Position numbers and translations under genes: made by a program. The notes under the pieces are model-generated. The model made no database searches and had not been told where the DNA came from. It saw only the letters and a list, made by a program, of their open reading frames with translations. Positions 21,687 through 31,433 of a stretch of 64,000 nt of DNA are shown piece by piece (the stretch's first letter is position 1; every line of letters begins with the position of its first letter). Source of the DNA: Candidatus Syntropharchaeum butanivorans (GTDB taxonomy: Archaea; Halobacteriota; Syntropharchaeia; Syntropharchaeales; Syntropharchaeaceae); assembly GCA_001766825.1 (NCBI GenBank), contig LYOR01000004.1:1-64000 (forward strand), written 5' to 3'.

Positions 21687-22806
21687 GCGTGGATTAAAGT
21701 GGATAGCAGACTTTCAGATCGCACACCCCACGTTTGTTCTTGTGCTCTGTATCCTGATCACCTTTGCAGCATTCAACGGCGCGATGAAGATAAAGTCAGA
21801 GGCGAACATGGAGAAGTGGATGCCGCAGGATTTACCGGTGATAAAGACATCAAAGCTCATCCGTTCGATATTTGGGGCAAGTGATATGGAGATGGTTGTT
21901 GTCAGGCTTGATCCTGACTCAACAGATGAGTATGCGATATACGATGTCCGTGATCCTGAGGTCCTGAAGGCAATAGATCGATTGGAACTCAGGATAAGAG
22001 GGGAGGATCATGTTTATTCTGTGATGAGTATCGTTGACTATATAAAGATGTATAACGGAGGGGCCATTCCAGTGGAAATAGAGGGGGTGAAGCAGATAAT
22101 AAATGCCCATCCTGAGCTTAAGGAGTACATCGCATCAGACTACTCATCCACGATCATCATGATCACAACCGATGCAGGGGCTGATCAGAATGTGGCAAAG
22201 CGGCTCACCCGGAATATAGAGCATGACATATCTGAGGCCTCGTTTCCAAGCGGGATCAGGGCTGATGTTACCGGGATTCCTTCGCTGATATCCACGATAA
22301 TGGATCTGATAAACGAGAACAACCGCAAGACAACAGCACTCTCGATGATATTTGTCCTTATCGTTCTTATAGTCTCATACTCCTCCATAAGATGGGGTCT
22401 GAAGCCGATGGTCCCACTGGCGTTTGGTGTTGTCTGGATGATGGGGCTTATGGGATATCTGGGAATTCCGCTCAACATGGCAACAAGCGCGGTTACATCG
22501 ATGATGATCGGGATGGGGATTGCCTATGGGGTTCATATTGTGGACCGGTATAAGGAAGAACGGGCAAAAGGTGCGAGCATCGATGATGCGGTTGAGAGAA
22601 GTGTTGTGAAGGTTGGATCTGCGATCATATCCACCTCTGCAACCACGATGGGAGGATTTCTTGCGTTACTGTTCGGGAGCATGCCGATGATGCAGCAGAT
22701 GGGGGCAGCCCTCTTCCTGTGCATAGGCTGCAGCATGGCATCTGCGATATTCCTGCTTCCAAGCATACTCTGCCTGCTTGACAGGAGGGATGAATACGCT
22801 TCTTGA
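21679..22806 (+). CDS. RND/MMPL superfamily half-size transporter, copy 1
   Basis: N-terminal TM, extracytoplasmic loop, then a TM block with MMIGMGIAYGVHIVDRYKEE, characteristic of the RND/MMPL family. Confidence 0.88.
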   Translation: MLERGLKWIADFQIAHPTFVLVLCILITFAAFNGAMKIKSEANMEKWMPQDLPVIKTSKLIRSIFGASDMEMVVVRLDPDSTDEYAIYDVRDPEVLKAIDRLELRIRGEDHVYSVMSIVDYIKMYNGGAIPVEIEGVKQIINAHPELKEYIASDYSSTIIMITTDAGADQNVAKRLTRNIEHDISEASFPSGIRADVTGIPSLISTIMDLINENNRKTTALSMIFVLIVLIVSYSSIRWGLKPMVPLAFGVVWMMGLMGYLGIPLNMATSAVTSMMIGMGIAYGVHIVDRYKEERAKGASIDDAVERSVVKVGSAIISTSATTMGGFLALLFGSMPMMQQMGAALFLCIGCSMASAIFLLPSILCLLDRRDEYAS

Positions 22807-23929
22807 TATACTTCCCGGGATCTTGAGGAGGCTTGGAAGGTTTGAGGTCAAGCATCCATGGGTTGTCATCCTCTTTGTCCTCATATTTACGATCATCTCA
22901 CTTCATGGGATGAGCAAAATCGAGATGATCACCTCCTATGAGAACATGTTGCCATCTGATATTCCTGTGATCCAGACGATGCACATGATACAGGATGAGT
23001 ATGGTGGAGCTGATATGATCCAGATACTCGTTGAGGCGGATGATGTGAGGGATCCTGAGGTGATAAGGGCGATCGACACCCTGTCTTCGATGATAAAGGA
23101 TGAAAAGTGGGTGACAGGAGTGAGTTCGATCGCGGATCTTGTAAAGCAGGATGGGTTCGTCCCCTCCTCAAAAGATTCTGTAAAGAAGATCCTCTCAAAC
23201 CTCCCCCAGGATCAGGTTGAGGCTGTTGTGAGCGATGATTACAGGTACACGCTCATAAATATAAGGGTGAATATGATTTACACAGAGGAGACCGAGGCAG
23301 ATATGACAGAGCGGCTCATGGGGGATATTGAGAAGGTATCATTCCCTGAAGGTGTATCACTGAGCCTGAGCGGGATGGTTCCACTTGATTATGTGACGAA
23401 TAAGCTCACGATGAAGGATTTACGTGTGATATCGCTCATAGGACTCACCCTCGTTCTTCTTGTCGTGATACTTTACTTCAGATCGGTTACAAACGGGCTA
23501 CTTGCACTCTCACCTGTCCTGATAGCTGTATTCTGGACAGGGGGATGGATGGGATATCTCGGAATCCCCTTCTCATCTGCGATGACCGGGCTTATCTCGA
23601 TGCTCATGGGTCTTGGTGTTGATTACGGGATTCACATCATACACAGGTATGAAGAGGAGGTTGAGAAGGGCCTGAGTGTTGAGGATGCGGTTGTTGAGTC
23701 TGTTACAAATATCGGGATAGGGCTTGTCATCGTATCGCTCACAACGATCGTTGGCTTTCTTGCACTGACTGCATCAGATCTCGTCTTGATGAGGCAGATG
23801 GGTGAGGCACTTGCACTCGGTATTTTCTTCTGCTTCTTTGCTGCAACGCTTATGCTTCCCCCGGTGCTTGTTGTTAAGGATGGGAGGAGACGGGATGATG
23901 GATGTACCAGCAGCATTCTGCTTGCTTGA
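22790..23929 (+). CDS. RND/MMPL superfamily half-size transporter, copy 2
   Basis: MNTLLDILPGILRRLGRFEVKHPWVVILFVLIFTIISLHG...; SMLMGLGVDYGIHIIHRYEEEVEKG. Confidence 0.88.
   Translation: MNTLLDILPGILRRLGRFEVKHPWVVILFVLIFTIISLHGMSKIEMITSYENMLPSDIPVIQTMHMIQDEYGGADMIQILVEADDVRDPEVIRAIDTLSSMIKDEKWVTGVSSIADLVKQDGFVPSSKDSVKKILSNLPQDQVEAVVSDDYRYTLINIRVNMIYTEETEADMTERLMGDIEKVSFPEGVSLSLSGMVPLDYVTNKLTMKDLRVISLIGLTLVLLVVILYFRSVTNGLLALSPVLIAVFWTGGWMGYLGIPFSSAMTGLISMLMGLGVDYGIHIIHRYEEEVEKGLSVEDAVVESVTNIGIGLVIVSLTTIVGFLALTASDLVLMRQMGEALALGIFFCFFAATLMLPPVLVVKDGRRRDDGCTSSILLA
23564..23901 (+). repeat. Direct repeat, copy A (about 338 bp; partner at 24712-25049)
   Basis: Line-by-line comparison with 24712-25049 shows no differences that I could find. 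Confidence 0.85.
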
Positions 23930-23937
23930 CAGGAGGG

Positions 23938-25092
23938 ATGAATACGCTTCTTGATACACTTCCCGGAATCTTGAAAAGGCTTGGAAGGTTTGAGGTCAAG
24001 CATCCATGGGTTATCATCCTCTTTGTCCTCATATTTACTATCATCTCACTCCATGGGATCGGGAGGATTGAGACCATAACATCATATGAGAACATGATGC
24101 CATCTGATATCCCCGTGATTCAGACGATGCACATCGTTCAGGATGAGTACGGTGGCGCAGGGATGATCCAGATCCTTCTCGAGGCGGATGATGTGAGGGA
24201 TCCCGGGGTGATAAAGGCGATCGATACCCTCTCACAGATGATAGAGGATGAGAAAGATGTGACCGGGGTAAGCTCTATCGTTGATCTTGTAAAGCAGGAT
24301 GGGTTCATCCCTTCATCCAAGGAGGCTGTCAAAAAGATACTTGAGAACCTACCAAAAGGTCAGGTTGAAAGGATTGTAAGCGATGACTTCCGGTACACGC
24401 TTATAAACATAAGGGAGAACCATAAATCAGATCCTGTGAGCATGAACGATCTCGCTGAACGGATAATGAGAGATATGGAGACTGTCTCTTTTCCGGATGG
24501 GGTGACGCTCAGGATCGCAGGAGGAGTACCTCGGGAGCATGAAATGAGTAAGTTGAGAAGCCAAGATTTCCGGAAGATCTCGACTTTCGGACTTCTCCTC
24601 GTTCTTCTTGTCGTGATACTTTACTTCAGATCGGTTACAAACGGGCTACTTGCACTCTCACCTGTTGCAATCGCTATATTCTGGACAGGGGGATGGATGG
24701 GATATCTCGGGATCCCCTTCTCATCTGCGATGACCGGGCTTATCTCGATGCTCATGGGTCTTGGTGTTGATTACGGGATTCACATCATACACAGGTATGA
24801 AGAGGAGGTTGAGAAGGGCCTGAGTGTTGAGGATGCGGTTGTTGAGTCTGTTACAAATATCGGGATAGGGCTTGTCATCGTATCGCTCACAACGATCGTT
24901 GGCTTTCTTGCACTGACTGCATCAGATCTCGTCTTGATGAGGCAGATGGGTGAGGCACTTGCACTCGGTATTTTCTTCTGCTTCTTTGCTGCAACGCTTA
25001 TGCTTCCCCCGGTGCTTGTTGTTAAGGATGGGAGGAGACGGGATGATGGTAACCGGAAGAAAAACGATTCGATTTATATAGGGGGGTCTTGA
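23938..25092 (+). CDS. RND/MMPL superfamily half-size transporter, copy 3
   Basis: Near-duplicate of copy 2 at both ends, with a divergent middle. Confidence 0.88.
   Translation: MNTLLDTLPGILKRLGRFEVKHPWVIILFVLIFTIISLHGIGRIETITSYENMMPSDIPVIQTMHIVQDEYGGAGMIQILLEADDVRDPGVIKAIDTLSQMIEDEKDVTGVSSIVDLVKQDGFIPSSKEAVKKILENLPKGQVERIVSDDFRYTLINIRENHKSDPVSMNDLAERIMRDMETVSFPDGVTLRIAGGVPREHEMSKLRSQDFRKISTFGLLLVLLVVILYFRSVTNGLLALSPVAIAIFWTGGWMGYLGIPFSSAMTGLISMLMGLGVDYGIHIIHRYEEEVEKGLSVEDAVVESVTNIGIGLVIVSLTTIVGFLALTASDLVLMRQMGEALALGIFFCFFAATLMLPPVLVVKDGRRRDDGNRKKNDSIYIGGS
24712..25049 (+). repeat. Direct repeat, copy B (partner at 23564-23901)
   Basis: See copy A. Confidence 0.85.
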
Positions 25093-25123
25093 AGATGATG
25101 AGATTGGAGAAGGAAGTAATTGT

Positions 25124-25672
25124 ATGCTCGCAGGTAAGTTCAGGGACAGGTTCCATCAGGCCATCTTCCCGATAACAGCGTCTCTTGGAAGACTGGGTCT
25201 CACACCAAATGTTATCACAACATCAGGGCTTATTCTGACAGTTCCTCTTGGCTACTCCATCATAAAATGCCATCTCATCCTATCAGCACTTCTCATCGCG
25301 CTTTGTGGATTTATAGATACACTCGATGGTGCACTTGCTGAGAAAACGAACTCTGGGTCTGAGTTTGGAAAGTTCTATGACGCATTCTGTGACAGGGTCG
25401 TTGAGGCTGTGATATACCTCTCAATCGCGGTGGGGTTCCCAGACCTTGTGTATCCTGCCATCATTGCTCTCACCCTCTCATACCTTGCAAGCTACATAGC
25501 CGCATGGCAGCGGGGGATGAAGTATGTAGGGGTAGGGTCAAGGGCTGAGCGTATGATTGTTCTGATAATCGCGTTCTTCCTTGGCGAGATTTTCTATGGG
25601 CTTATAATAGTATCTGTTCTTGCTGGATTTACAGTCGTCCACAGGTTCTATCTGAGCCTCAAAGAAGGGTGA
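25124..25672 (+). CDS. CDP-alcohol phosphatidyltransferase family protein
   Basis: DTLDGALAEKTNSGSEFGKFYDAFCDR matches the DxxDGxxAR(x8)GxxxDxxxD signature with Glu in place of Arg. Confidence 0.85.
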   Translation: MLAGKFRDRFHQAIFPITASLGRLGLTPNVITTSGLILTVPLGYSIIKCHLILSALLIALCGFIDTLDGALAEKTNSGSEFGKFYDAFCDRVVEAVIYLSIAVGFPDLVYPAIIALTLSYLASYIAAWQRGMKYVGVGSRAERMIVLIIAFFLGEIFYGLIIVSVLAGFTVVHRFYLSLKEG

Positions 25673-25693
25673 GATCTATAAAAACTCGACATC

Positions 25694-26953
25694 TCACCGC
25701 ATCTCAATTACAATCTCCTCTCCAAGCTCGGGTGCGACCGCATCACACCCGATCTCCTCGCGTATCCATGCGGCAAAGCCTGCCGTATCCTCACCATGTA
25801 TGGGAAGAACGAGCTCCACACCCCGGTCACACATCTCTTTCACAAGCTGCTTCAGGCCATGATCGTCGAGGTGTGCGGAGAAGTCATACTGCTCAAGCTC
25901 CATCTTCGGTCGGATGATCTTCCCATCGATATCAAGATAACCGTGCTCAAGCAGGGTTCTTCCGTTTGTACCCTCCACCTGATACCCGGTGAGCAGGATC
26001 TTACTGAGAGGATCATCATGGAGCTTCTTGATGTAGTAAAATGCCGGTCCACCGTTGAGCATCCCGGCGGTTGTCACGATCACAGATGGGCCTTCTATCG
26101 CTTTCTTCCTTCCCTTCCCCTTCTTTATGATCGTTGCACCTCCAAACGCTCTCTTCAGCTCTTCGCTCTCTCTGAGAAACTCTGGCTCCCTCAAAAACTG
26201 CCTCGTGACCTCCACACCCATCCCATCAACGACCGGATCAATCCCGTGCTGGTGAAGGATCATCAGGATCTCCTGGGTCCTGCCTATCGCAAAGCATGGG
26301 ATCAGTGCGACACCACCAAGATCAAGCGTCTCTCTTATCGACTCGATGAACCTCTCCTCAAGCTCACGCCTGTCAGGGTGCTCTCTCCCAAAGTATGTGC
26401 TCTCAACCAAGAGAACGTCTGCAGAAGGACACTCCATGTCTCGCTTCTTTAGCAGATGCGTATCGGTATCCTTCATATCCCCGGTATAAAAGAGTGAGAT
26501 CCCCTTAGAGCCGGGCTCAACGAGATGTATCGATGAGCTTCCTGGTATATGCCCTGCATCGAAGAAGGTTGCTGTATACCCACCTGGAAGCTCGAACTCC
26601 TCTCTGTACTCGACCACAGAGGTCCTTGTGTACATTTTCTTCAGATCTTCGAACTCAAATGGGCGGTTACCGTTCCTCTCCTCGATCCTCAGCGTATCCT
26701 TCCCGAGAAGGTACGCGATCTCCCGTGTGATCGCGGTCATAAAGACATCCGGCTCAAGGTCCATCAGGTTTGGGAGTACACCCGTGTGATCGAGATGTCC
26801 ATGGGATATGAGGACACACCTCGGTCTGATACCATCTAAGGGGTATCTGGGTGGGTCAGATGGTGTCATCCCATAGTCAAGGAGGATTTCGTCATTTATC
26901 AGGAAGGCCGACCTTCCTACTTCGCCACACGCACCTAAGAACTTGATCTCCAT
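25694..26953 (-). CDS. MBL/beta-CASP ribonuclease (aCPSF2-like)
   Basis: MEIKFLGACGEVGRSAFLINDEILLDYGM... ISHGHLDHTGVLPNL... IPCFAIGRTQEIL... VTTAGMLNGGPAFYYI... YDFSAHLDDHGL. Confidence 0.88.
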   Translation of the reverse strand: MEIKFLGACGEVGRSAFLINDEILLDYGMTPSDPPRYPLDGIRPRCVLISHGHLDHTGVLPNLMDLEPDVFMTAITREIAYLLGKDTLRIEERNGNRPFEFEDLKKMYTRTSVVEYREEFELPGGYTATFFDAGHIPGSSSIHLVEPGSKGISLFYTGDMKDTDTHLLKKRDMECPSADVLLVESTYFGREHPDRRELEERFIESIRETLDLGGVALIPCFAIGRTQEILMILHQHGIDPVVDGMGVEVTRQFLREPEFLRESEELKRAFGGATIIKKGKGRKKAIEGPSVIVTTAGMLNGGPAFYYIKKLHDDPLSKILLTGYQVEGTNGRTLLEHGYLDIDGKIIRPKMELEQYDFSAHLDDHGLKQLVKEMCDRGVELVLPIHGEDTAGFAAWIREEIGCDAVAPELGEEIVIEMR

Positions 26954-26971
26954 AAAACTACACTCTATCTA

Positions 26972-27649
26972 CTAAGCTTCTGCTGATGATGTTTCTTCGA
27001 TGCCTTCAGCAACCCTGACTCCTTCAGAGGCGGTCTCCTCAACCTCGACCTCTCCAGGAGACGGCTCAGAGAGTACCCTTGTCTTGTATATCTCAACCCT
27101 CCTGAGCGGATAGATCTGTTTTCCCTTCCTGTAGATGTCAGATGCCAGCTTACCAAGCACAGCCTCCCGGATGAACTCGTTGAGCGTGAGCATCTTCGCC
27201 CGCTGGGTAACCTCCTCGTTCATCACTGCCCGTATCGCCTTTATCTGGCGTCTTCTTGCTCGCTTGAGCGTATACGCTGATGCCTTTACACGTAGCCTGT
27301 ATCCGTCCTTCGTCTCCACGACCGTGTTTGAATCCACCTTTGATGTCCTCCGCTTGATCAGGCTCCGCATATAATCCCTCGTGATGGTATGGGCGATGAA
27401 CTTCGTGCTTGCCGTATCCCCGCTCACACCAGTTATCTCAAAGATCAGCTTCATATGGTGCTTGGATGGGTCTCCGGTCAGATCCCCGAGGGTCATCTCA
27501 ACTCTGCGTCCCGGGAGCAGGCTCTCAGAGCTTGCAGGTGTCTCCCCAGCAGGAGCTCTCCCGAACATCTCCGGTGCCACTATATTAAACCATTTCTTCG
27601 TCTTCCACTTATCTACGCCTCTCTGCTGTCTCTTGACCAAACATTTCAC
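26972..27649 (-). CDS. rps3ae: 30S ribosomal protein eS1 (S3Ae)
   Basis: VDKWKTKKWFNIVAPEMFGRAPAGETPAS... RTSKVDSNTVVETKDGYRLRVKASAYTLKRARRRQIKAIR. Confidence 0.92.
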   Translation of the reverse strand: MKCLVKRQQRGVDKWKTKKWFNIVAPEMFGRAPAGETPASSESLLPGRRVEMTLGDLTGDPSKHHMKLIFEITGVSGDTASTKFIAHTITRDYMRSLIKRRTSKVDSNTVVETKDGYRLRVKASAYTLKRARRRQIKAIRAVMNEEVTQRAKMLTLNEFIREAVLGKLASDIYRKGKQIYPLRRVEIYKTRVLSEPSPGEVEVEETASEGVRVAEGIEETSSAEA

Positions 27650-27766
27650 CTTAGCTTTGATTCTATTTACTATGAGATGCCTTTGTATCGATATATTTTA
27701 AATCTTTCTCTGAAAGGGAATTGAGTATACAGTGCTCATCTCCTTCTCAGAGCAACCATTCTATCC

Positions 27767-28924
27767 CTATCGGTCACTGAAAAAAGCTCTATGGTATCTT
27801 TTTACGTCCTCAACAACCCCCCTGACCTCCTCAAGTATGGAGGGATCCTCTCCTGGTGTCTCGGAATCAAGAAGCTCTCTGGGTGGACGCCGGTGTATCG
27901 TATTCTCACAGAACCTCATCCAGTCCTCCGGGATAGAGTAATCTGGATTGAGGCCAACCATCCTTGCAAAGTGTATGCTCCAGGCCCTGGGCACAACCGT
28001 CATATCGTACCCTCCACCACCGAGCGCAAGCCACCTACCATCACAGAGTTTCTGTGTGATCTCATCCAGCATTTTCCCGATCTCACTGTATGCACGGGTC
28101 GTGAGCGAAAGGTCTGTGAGTGGGTCGAGGAAGTGTGTATCAGCCCCAAGCTGAGTAACCACGATCCCAGGCTCAAACACCTCTGCAAGTTCTGGGACAA
28201 TCTCCCCAAAGGCATAAAGGTACGCCGGATCTGATGTGCCCCTTGGAAGCGGAATGTTTACTGCATAGCCCTTGCCCTTCCCCTCTCCGATCTCATCGAT
28301 CTCCCCCGTCCCCGGGAAGAGATATCTTCCGCTCTCATGGAAGGAGACCGTCAGAACCGAAGGGTCATCATAGAAGATCCACTGGACTCCATCACCATGG
28401 TGGGCATCGATATCAATGTACATCACCCGCTCAAAGTGCTCCTTCAGGTAGCTTATCGCGATTGCAGGGTCGTTGAAGATGCAGAATCCTGAGGCACGGC
28501 TTGCTGTCGCATGGTGCAGTCCCCCTGAGATGTTAAAGGCGCGCCTGGCGTCTCCTTCAACGATGAGCCTTGCTGCCTTCAAGCTCGCCCCAACATAGAG
28601 GCTTGAAGCCTCATACATACCCTCAAATATCGGATTATCCCCATACCCAAGCCCAAACTCAGTGAATATGAACGGTGATCTCGGGAGCTTACCCTCACCC
28701 GCAGACTTAACCGCATCGATGAACTCAGGGGTATGAACTCGCAGCAGATCTTCCCGGGTGGCATACTCAGGTTCAAGGAGGGTGACATCCTCTCTCTCAA
28801 GAAGTCCAAGATCTTTTATGAGCCTGAAGGTCAGAAGAAGTCGAATAGGGTTTAACGGATGTGATTTTCCAAAATCATACCCCAGGAATGCGTCAGAATA
28901 GATGAACGCCACACGATTATCCAT
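27767..28924 (-). CDS. Histone deacetylase / AcuC family amidohydrolase
   Basis: SGGLHHATASRASGFCIFNDPAIAISYL, YIDIDAHHGDGVQWIFYDDPSVLTVSFHESGRYLFPGTG. Confidence 0.9.
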   Translation of the reverse strand: MDNRVAFIYSDAFLGYDFGKSHPLNPIRLLLTFRLIKDLGLLEREDVTLLEPEYATREDLLRVHTPEFIDAVKSAGEGKLPRSPFIFTEFGLGYGDNPIFEGMYEASSLYVGASLKAARLIVEGDARRAFNISGGLHHATASRASGFCIFNDPAIAISYLKEHFERVMYIDIDAHHGDGVQWIFYDDPSVLTVSFHESGRYLFPGTGEIDEIGEGKGKGYAVNIPLPRGTSDPAYLYAFGEIVPELAEVFEPGIVVTQLGADTHFLDPLTDLSLTTRAYSEIGKMLDEITQKLCDGRWLALGGGGYDMTVVPRAWSIHFARMVGLNPDYSIPEDWMRFCENTIHRRPPRELLDSETPGEDPSILEEVRGVVEDVKRYHRAFFSDR

Positions 28925-28928
28925 CCCC

Positions 28929-30938
28929 TCACCTCACGCGTTCGCCGGGATTCACCTCTCGATCAGGCACGAGAAGTACACCCTCGCCTGCTGCAAGGAG
29001 CATCCCCATTGAGTCATAGCCAAAGATCTTTGCAGGTTTGAGGTTTGCGAGAACGACGATCTCTCTGTTCAGGAGCTCTTCTGGCTTATAAATTCCTGCG
29101 ATACCTGCAACAATCTGGCGGGGTTCTTCTTCTCCGATATCAACAAGAAGCCTGAGCAGCTTCCTGGAACCCTTGATCGCCTCTGCCTCAACAACCCTTC
29201 CAATACGGATATCAAGCTGCATAAATTCATCGAATGATACTAACTCGGGCATTTTCTCAATATCTTCCTTCTCAATATCTTCCTCACCGCCCTCAATGCG
29301 CCCTCTCAGCAAGTTCTCCATCTTTTCTATCGCATCATCCTCGATCTTCTCAAAGAGGATCCTGGGTTTCTTGAGCTTGACCCCTGCTTCAATCGGGACG
29401 AGTGCCTCTTTGACCCCGACGCTGTGTATATCCGTCTCCATTCCGAGATAGTGCCAGAGTTCTTCCATCTTTGATGGCATCACAGGCTCAAGCAGGACTG
29501 CAAGTGCCTTCACGATCTGGAGTGCGTTCCTTATGACCACCCCACACGCTCCTTTATCCTCCTTTATAAGCTCCCAGGGCTTGTGTGACTGGAAGTATCC
29601 ATTCCCGAAGTTTGCAAGTGCCATTACAGAATCAACCATGCGCTTCGGCTCATATTCCCTGATCGATCTATCAAGAAGCCCGATCGTCTCCCCGATCTTT
29701 TCAATGACACCCTCATCGATCTCCCCCTCCGGAACCTCACCGAAGTTTCTGAAGGCGAATAAGAGTGTGCGGTATGCTAAGTTCCCGAGTATCGCAACAA
29801 GCTCGTTGTTACACTTCTCCTGGAAGATCTTCCAGGAGAAGTTGAGCTCCTTTGTGTGTGAGGTATAGCTTGCAAGGTAGTATCTGAGAAGATCCGGGTG
29901 GAAGCCGTTCTCCAAGTACTCATCGACCCAGACGACGTACCCCCTGGACTTTGAGAACGTCTTATCATCGATCTTGACCATCCCTGAGGCAACCACAGCC
30001 GTTGGTAGTGTATAGCCCGCACCTTTGAGCATCGCAGGCCAGAAGATACAGTGGTGGTAGATGATATCACTCCCGATAAAGTGGGTAATCCGTGCATCAC
30101 CCTTCCAGTATCTCTCCCAGCTTTCTCCTGTCTTTTCTGCCCATTGCTCAGTGGATGATATGTAACCAATCGGTGCATCAACCCATACATAGACGACAAG
30201 ATCATCCCTGCCGGGAAACTTCACACCCCAGTCAAGGTTTCTCGTTATACACCAGTCCTTGAGCTCACCCTTGACCCACCCAAGGGCATAGTTTCTTGCG
30301 TTTGATGTACCCTCAAGCCTCGCGAGATACTCAAGAAGAAAGTCCTTAAACGCGGATAACCTGAAGAAATAATGCTCCTGTATCCTCGATTCAGCCCTTG
30401 TACCGCATACCCTGCATACAGGGTCGAGGATCTCTCCAGGCTCAAGATGACGCCCACATCCCTGATCACATTCATCTCCCCTTGCAGGTGAGCCGCAGTA
30501 CGGACATTTACCATCAACATACCGATCAGGTAGAAACATCTCACAGACAGGGCAATACGCAAGCTCAATTGATTTTGGATAGACATATCCCCGATCGATA
30601 AGCTCCTTAACGATCTGCTGTGTCCTCCTGTGATTGAACTCGGAGTCTGTACTCCCATAGTTGTCAAAGATGACCCCAAGCTTCCTGAATGTCTCATCAA
30701 AGTAGCGATGATAGCGCGTGACAAGCTCCTTTGGTGTTATTCCCAGCTGCTCTGCGTTCACAACAATCGGTGTTCCGTGTGTATCAGAGCCGCAGATGAA
30801 AACAGGATTTTCCCCGAGCTTTCTTAATGTCCTGACGTATATATCCGCTGGAATATAGGTCCTGAGATGTCCGATGTGAGCGGGGCCATTTGCATACGGC
30901 AGTCCGCAGGTTACAACATGTGGGCGTTGGTTCTCCAT
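28929..30938 (-). CDS. metG: Methionyl-tRNA synthetase with C-terminal tRNA-binding domain
   Basis: [37 protein letters not shown] zinc knuckles; KMSKS-like TFSKSRG; C-terminal [34 protein letters not shown]. Confidence 0.94.
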   Translation of the reverse strand: MENQRPHVVTCGLPYANGPAHIGHLRTYIPADIYVRTLRKLGENPVFICGSDTHGTPIVVNAEQLGITPKELVTRYHRYFDETFRKLGVIFDNYGSTDSEFNHRRTQQIVKELIDRGYVYPKSIELAYCPVCEMFLPDRYVDGKCPYCGSPARGDECDQGCGRHLEPGEILDPVCRVCGTRAESRIQEHYFFRLSAFKDFLLEYLARLEGTSNARNYALGWVKGELKDWCITRNLDWGVKFPGRDDLVVYVWVDAPIGYISSTEQWAEKTGESWERYWKGDARITHFIGSDIIYHHCIFWPAMLKGAGYTLPTAVVASGMVKIDDKTFSKSRGYVVWVDEYLENGFHPDLLRYYLASYTSHTKELNFSWKIFQEKCNNELVAILGNLAYRTLLFAFRNFGEVPEGEIDEGVIEKIGETIGLLDRSIREYEPKRMVDSVMALANFGNGYFQSHKPWELIKEDKGACGVVIRNALQIVKALAVLLEPVMPSKMEELWHYLGMETDIHSVGVKEALVPIEAGVKLKKPRILFEKIEDDAIEKMENLLRGRIEGGEEDIEKEDIEKMPELVSFDEFMQLDIRIGRVVEAEAIKGSRKLLRLLVDIGEEEPRQIVAGIAGIYKPEELLNREIVVLANLKPAKIFGYDSMGMLLAAGEGVLLVPDREVNPGERVR

Positions 30939-30991
30939 GCTCAACTCTCCTCCCTGCAATTATAAAGGGATTATGGTGGTCCACACCACCA

Positions 30992-31411
30992 TCACAGCGG
31001 GATAGTCGAGGTATCTCTAAGCTCGAGCCTCCTCCCCTCCGGATACCTCACGATTACCTCCGGAACCTCACATGAGAGCCTGATAGCGGCACCCGAGTCA
31101 GTAAGTTTAACGCTGAGATCTGCACCATCTCTTCTCATCTCTATTACCTCAATATTTTCTGCATTGGTGATAAAACCATCCAGGACCGGTTCTATCACCT
31201 TCCCACCAAATATAATGACGTAAAATAAGGTGAAACCACGTAACCGGTAATCCACTGATACAAGAGCATGATGATCCTCACCAACCTGAACCATGACCCG
31301 ATCAATCGTCAACCCCTCTCTGGCCATTTCGGCCGTATCAAACGCAGATACTGGCAGGAGCAAGAGCTGTAAGAGGATAAATACGGTCACAAGGAGTTTG
31401 AAGCCTCCTCT
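30992..31411 (-). CDS. Hypothetical secreted/anchored protein
   Basis: Signal peptide MKRGGFKLLVTVFILLQLLLLPVSAF from the internal Met; no family recognised. Confidence 0.55.
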   Translation of the reverse strand, partial: RGGFKLLVTVFILLQLLLLPVSAFDTAEMAREGLTIDRVMVQVGEDHHALVSVDYRLRGFTLFYVIIFGGKVIEPVLDGFITNAENIEVIEMRRDGADLSVKLTDSGAAIRLSCEVPEVIVRYPEGRRLELRDTSTIPL

Positions 31412-31433
31412 CTTCATACAGAAGAGTGTATCA

